From Mugil cephalus (lineage: Eukaryota; Chordata; Actinopteri; Mugiliformes; Mugilidae): 64,000 bases of DNA. Of the stretch, positions 60,736 through 64,000 are shown piece by piece (within the stretch, counting starts at the first letter, position 1; the number at the start of each line of letters is the position of its first letter). The notes under the pieces are model-generated. The model was not told where the DNA came from, made no database searches, and was given only the letters and a program-made list of their open reading frames with translations. Location of the stretch: the NCBI RefSeq assembly GCF_022458985.1, contig NC_061770.1, positions 35,135,599 to 35,199,598 on the forward strand, read 5' to 3'. The translations under genes and the position numbers were made by a program.

Positions 60736-62630
60736 ATACTATAAGCCCCAGTTATATGTTGCAGCTAATTGAAGAGACTGTTAAATAAACGAGGACCAGA
60801 AAATCAGTTTTTACACCGGCCACAACCGAAGTATGATATTTATTTTAGTTTGTTTTGTACGGGCAACGTGTTGCATTCACTTGAGAAAAGAAAAAATGGT
60901 GCAAATTGCATGTTATAAGGACGCTGCAGTATTGCCCACCAGAGGAAATAATTATCTTATGTGGTTCCATTCATTGATCCAGAAAGTCTTAGGTGTCTGC
61001 AAGTGGACAAACTAATAAAAATACCATCAGTATAACTTAAAGATTGAAGTATGTCTCTGGGTCTAAAGAACTTTATCTATATTTATTAAAAAATAATTCA
61101 ATAAATCAATAATCTTGCAAAAACTGAATTTATTTTTGCTCAGAATTTTTTTTTTATTATTATTCTCTTAAGTGAATGCAATGCTCTTACATAGTTTCTG
61201 AACCATGGTAAATCATAGGAATATTATTAGTCAACAACTCAAGCAGGTTTTTAAATACAGTAAGTTATATATATTCAGACACTGACACTTTGTTGTTGCT
61301 GTTTTTTTCCAAAATGTATCATAATTTCACATTAATCTTGGACTTAAAGTGCAGATTTAATTCAAGGGATTGAAAAAAAAAGAAATATTTAGGAATTACA
61401 AACTTCTTTATTCACCGGCTCATGTATAATTCCACAAATGGGAATTAATGTTAAAAATTGGCAATTTTTTCTGGATTGGCTTGATTGATGTAGCCACTGT
61501 AGGATATTTTACTTTCAGATTAATTTTCAAATTAATTTTATTTTGAACATTAAGACTATGTGTTAAAATATGTAACCATTGGTATATATAAAAAACACAG
61601 CCCATCTCTTCTTAGTTTTTTAGTTTAGTTCATTTCGAACACGTAAAAAAACAATCCCTCTGTAGTTTAGGTAGATAAAGGCCTCAGTCACATTTCGGTA
61701 AAATAATCCTATTTCTAAAATTGACTTTTTTTTTCTTCTTTTTTAAAGGATATTTTATTGTTACGGACCCCTTGCAATTACATCAGAAGACCACTAGGGA
61801 TCAGCGAACCCCCTGTTGGGAGTCACTACTGTACATGTCTGAAAAAAACTTTAACAACAACAAACGGTCCTCAAATTACAGAGGAGAATGTGAATTCAGG
61901 TTCACATTTTCATAAATGGCTAAAAAAACAAAAAAATTGTGCCAGTGTCCAAAAAATATATAAATATATATATATATAGATGCAAATGTTTTTGGATGCC
62001 TGCTCCAAGCTCATACTGTGAAGAAGACGACGACGTAGTGGACTGATTGGATCTGAAGCAATAAATGCTGAAACAGAACCATATCTTTATAAAGGTTGTT
62101 ATTTTTATTATCAGGCTTAGAAACCTTAAGTAGACTTTATGGATGTTGTGTACCTCCGTGGAGCTGCCAGCAGAGGGCATCAGGACACTTGAAGCGAGAC
62201 ATTTATTACTGCAGACTGTCTGACATCAGTCATCCGTCTCCTGAAAACCAATTCACTCCTAACTTATTTTACCTTTAGCTTCCACACGATTACGCCTCAG
62301 TGTGAGAGACAAATTCAGACTCCACTGCTTCTAGTTTCCTATTTGACATTTTGCACCTTTTGTCTTTATTCTGCCTCTTATTCTGGAAACTGATGACTCC
62401 GTTTTATAGTGCTGTAGGGATATTAACCATCCTGTTTTGGCCTTTTTTATTCCTCATGTGAGTCACAAAAAAGTAAATACTACTACTAACAATAATAATC
62501 CTGTCCCAAACACAGTCATTGGAAAAGGAGCAGCTGTCGTTCCCCATTCATGTGTTAGTTTGTCTAGTCTATATCTGAACACCTAAATACCTCACTGGGG
62601 GAGTTTAGGAGCAGTTTACATTTAAATCAG
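60736..62630. other. Downstream spacer without recognised genes
   Basis: AT-rich with (AT)n around 61962-61977. A CCCTTGCAATTACATCAGAAGACCACTAGG block at 61772 resembles dispersed repeat sequence. No ORF I can assign. Confidence 0.4.
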
Positions 62631-62633
62631 AAG

Positions 62634-63005
62634 GGTGTCAAACTCATTTTAGGTCATACCAGTAACATCATACGATAATAAGCTAATAAATACCAACAAC
62701 TCCACATGTTTACCTTTGTTTTAGAGCAGAGACGTAGAAGAAAATCATGAAAACCAGACTTTTTGAGAACGAAGAAGTGTAATTTTTCTGCTCATTGCTG
62801 CCACCTACTGTTCAGTTCTGGGTCTGAGTTGCGTTTTGTCGACAAACCTGAGTGAACCGGGGCGACCCCTAGTGGACAAATTGGGAACGGGTGCAAAATT
62901 GAATGTCTTCTATGTAATCTTTGCACTTCCTTGTTCTCATCTTCTCCCTTTTTGAATTTTAAAAATCTTTCCTTTCGATCTGGTTCCGCTGCGTTTGACA
63001 CCCCT
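62634..63005. mobile_element. GTCAAAC-ended MITE, third copy, with nested repeat
   Basis: AGGGTGTCAAACTCATTTTAG at the left and GCGTTTGACACCCCTG at the right are inverted ends. The interior at 62780-62890 holds a second copy of the CTGCCACCTACTGTT repeat of 24455-24560, and the GGCC core is reduced. Confidence 0.65.
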
Positions 63006-64000
63006 GATTTAAAACGAACGAGGCGCCAACTTCCGAATCGATGCCGCGTGCTGGCCTGGATGACGTGGTTGGACTTGTGGAAGTGTTTGATAACAGCTCT
63101 AGGCAGTAACTTTATTTTTGTCGGTTTTATGGATGTATATTTTTATTGTCGTATAAGGATGCTGTACAAAAATTGCCAAACTAGACAAAGTCATTGTCTG
63201 CTGGAGTAGAGTTTTGCGTTCTTAAAGGTCCACTTAGTTTTGTCTCCTTATACGATATTGCGTTCAATCCATATTTGAAATGACTTCCTGTACTTTAAAC
63301 CCCCATCTAAAGCCCCGCTGTCAAATTTTGCCAAAGTGTCACCATTGAAAGTAGCTTTTAGAGAACATGCGGGACTGGACGGCGTGACCTAGCTACGTCG
63401 CCTACGCCGCTGTGAGCCATTTATACTCATGCCAGTCGTCGCCGTCGACTTATCGTTGCGGAAGCTCTGCAGCTCAAAGCTAAAACTGAAGCGTCCTCCA
63501 CGGTGTCATCTTCTTTGATGAGGCCACTGCATGACATTAGATACTCACATGAGAAAAAAAGCAAAGTTTGATAACTATAAATATATATATGTGTGTGTTA
63601 ATTTAAAATCTTGTGGGTGGTAATAACGGGTTCTTGGCCTGCAACAAGGTACACGTTAAGTTTCTTTTTTCAGTTCCCTGCCACCGACCTGACCTCATGG
63701 GGACACGTAGAGGACGATCAGACTGAAAACCAGTTCCTAATCATCAGTCCCTCGCGGGCGTTTGCTGCTGAAGATGCGAAACCTAATAATATGCAGAGAG
63801 CAGCACTGGCAAGAGTCTATTTTTGCAAAAGCTGGAGCGTCTCTTGTTATTTTCTTATAAAAACACCCGGTAGGAACAACTCAGACGTACGTTTCCAGAA
63901 CTCGTGGAGACACGAGGCGGCTGGTGGACACAGATGTTTATACTGAGCGCTCTATTTTCTAATCAGATATATTTTGGTGACAGGAACAGAATGTACAGAC
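63006..64000. other. Window end: probable repeat-derived sequence, no assigned gene
   Basis: Contains GGCGTGACCTAGCTACGTCGCC-like CG-palindromic repeat text near 63380 and a (TATA)(GTGT) run near 63580. An open stretch at 63611-63946 begins near a T-rich AG acceptor (about 63661-63673). I could not match its product to a family and it lacks a matching donor, so it is not called a gene. Confidence 0.4.

Noticed and set aside
63611..63946. 111-codon ORF at the window end
   Set aside because: An acceptor-like site precedes it, but the peptide matches no family I know, no donor follows, and the sequence style is that of a dispersed repeat.
1..64000. CRISPR arrays, operons or bacterial-type systems
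   Set aside because: All genes have spliceosomal introns and the repeats are eukaryotic transposons or microsatellites; no spaced palindromic repeat array exists.

Overview
This is a vertebrate nuclear segment, almost certainly from a teleost fish. It has four multi-exon protein-coding genes with GT-AG introns, metazoan polyadenylation signals, abundant microsatellites and many non-autonomous DNA transposons of fish type. I see no bacterial or organellar features. The exon models were built by hand from splice sites and reading frame. In all four genes the summed coding length is divisible by three.

Layout from left to right. (1) 695-10475 (+): a receptor tyrosine kinase whose 5' end lies outside the recognisable exons. 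Its extracellular half is Eph-receptor-like (ephrin-binding domain, cysteine-rich module, one fibronectin III domain). Its juxtamembrane segment and kinase are of the TAM (Tyro3/Axl/Mer) type. This chimera is the most unusual gene here. (2) 11753-17820 (+): a complete rab1b small GTPase of 201 residues, with a YY1-type promoter site and a 3' UTR. (3) 35475 down to 26483 (-): a complete peli3 (Pellino E3 ligase, 488 residues) with a 17-glycine run inserted in its FHA region. A candidate non-coding first exon lies near 49.1-49.5 kb. (4) 53015-58272 (+): a complete rce1 (CAAX prenyl endopeptidase, 323 residues).

RAB1B, PELI3 and RCE1 also lie near one another on human 11q13, so this looks like a conserved syntenic block. 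Rab1b is prenylated on its C-terminal cysteines, but it ends in CC rather than a CAAX box. The closeness of rce1 is therefore synteny, not evidence of a shared pathway.

The remaining sequence is mostly repeats. There is a roughly 700 bp TA-flanked Tc1/mariner-like MITE family (one clean full copy at 37701-38398 and many fragments), two Tc1-like transposase remnants, and a palindromic-ended element carrying a telomere-like (CCCTAA) minisatellite with an inverted second copy. There are also GTCAAAC-ended MITEs, a repeat family with two opposite copies that share a conserved short ORF, a THAP-like fragment, and inverted-repeat hairpins. No rRNA, convincing tRNA or CRISPR array was found.
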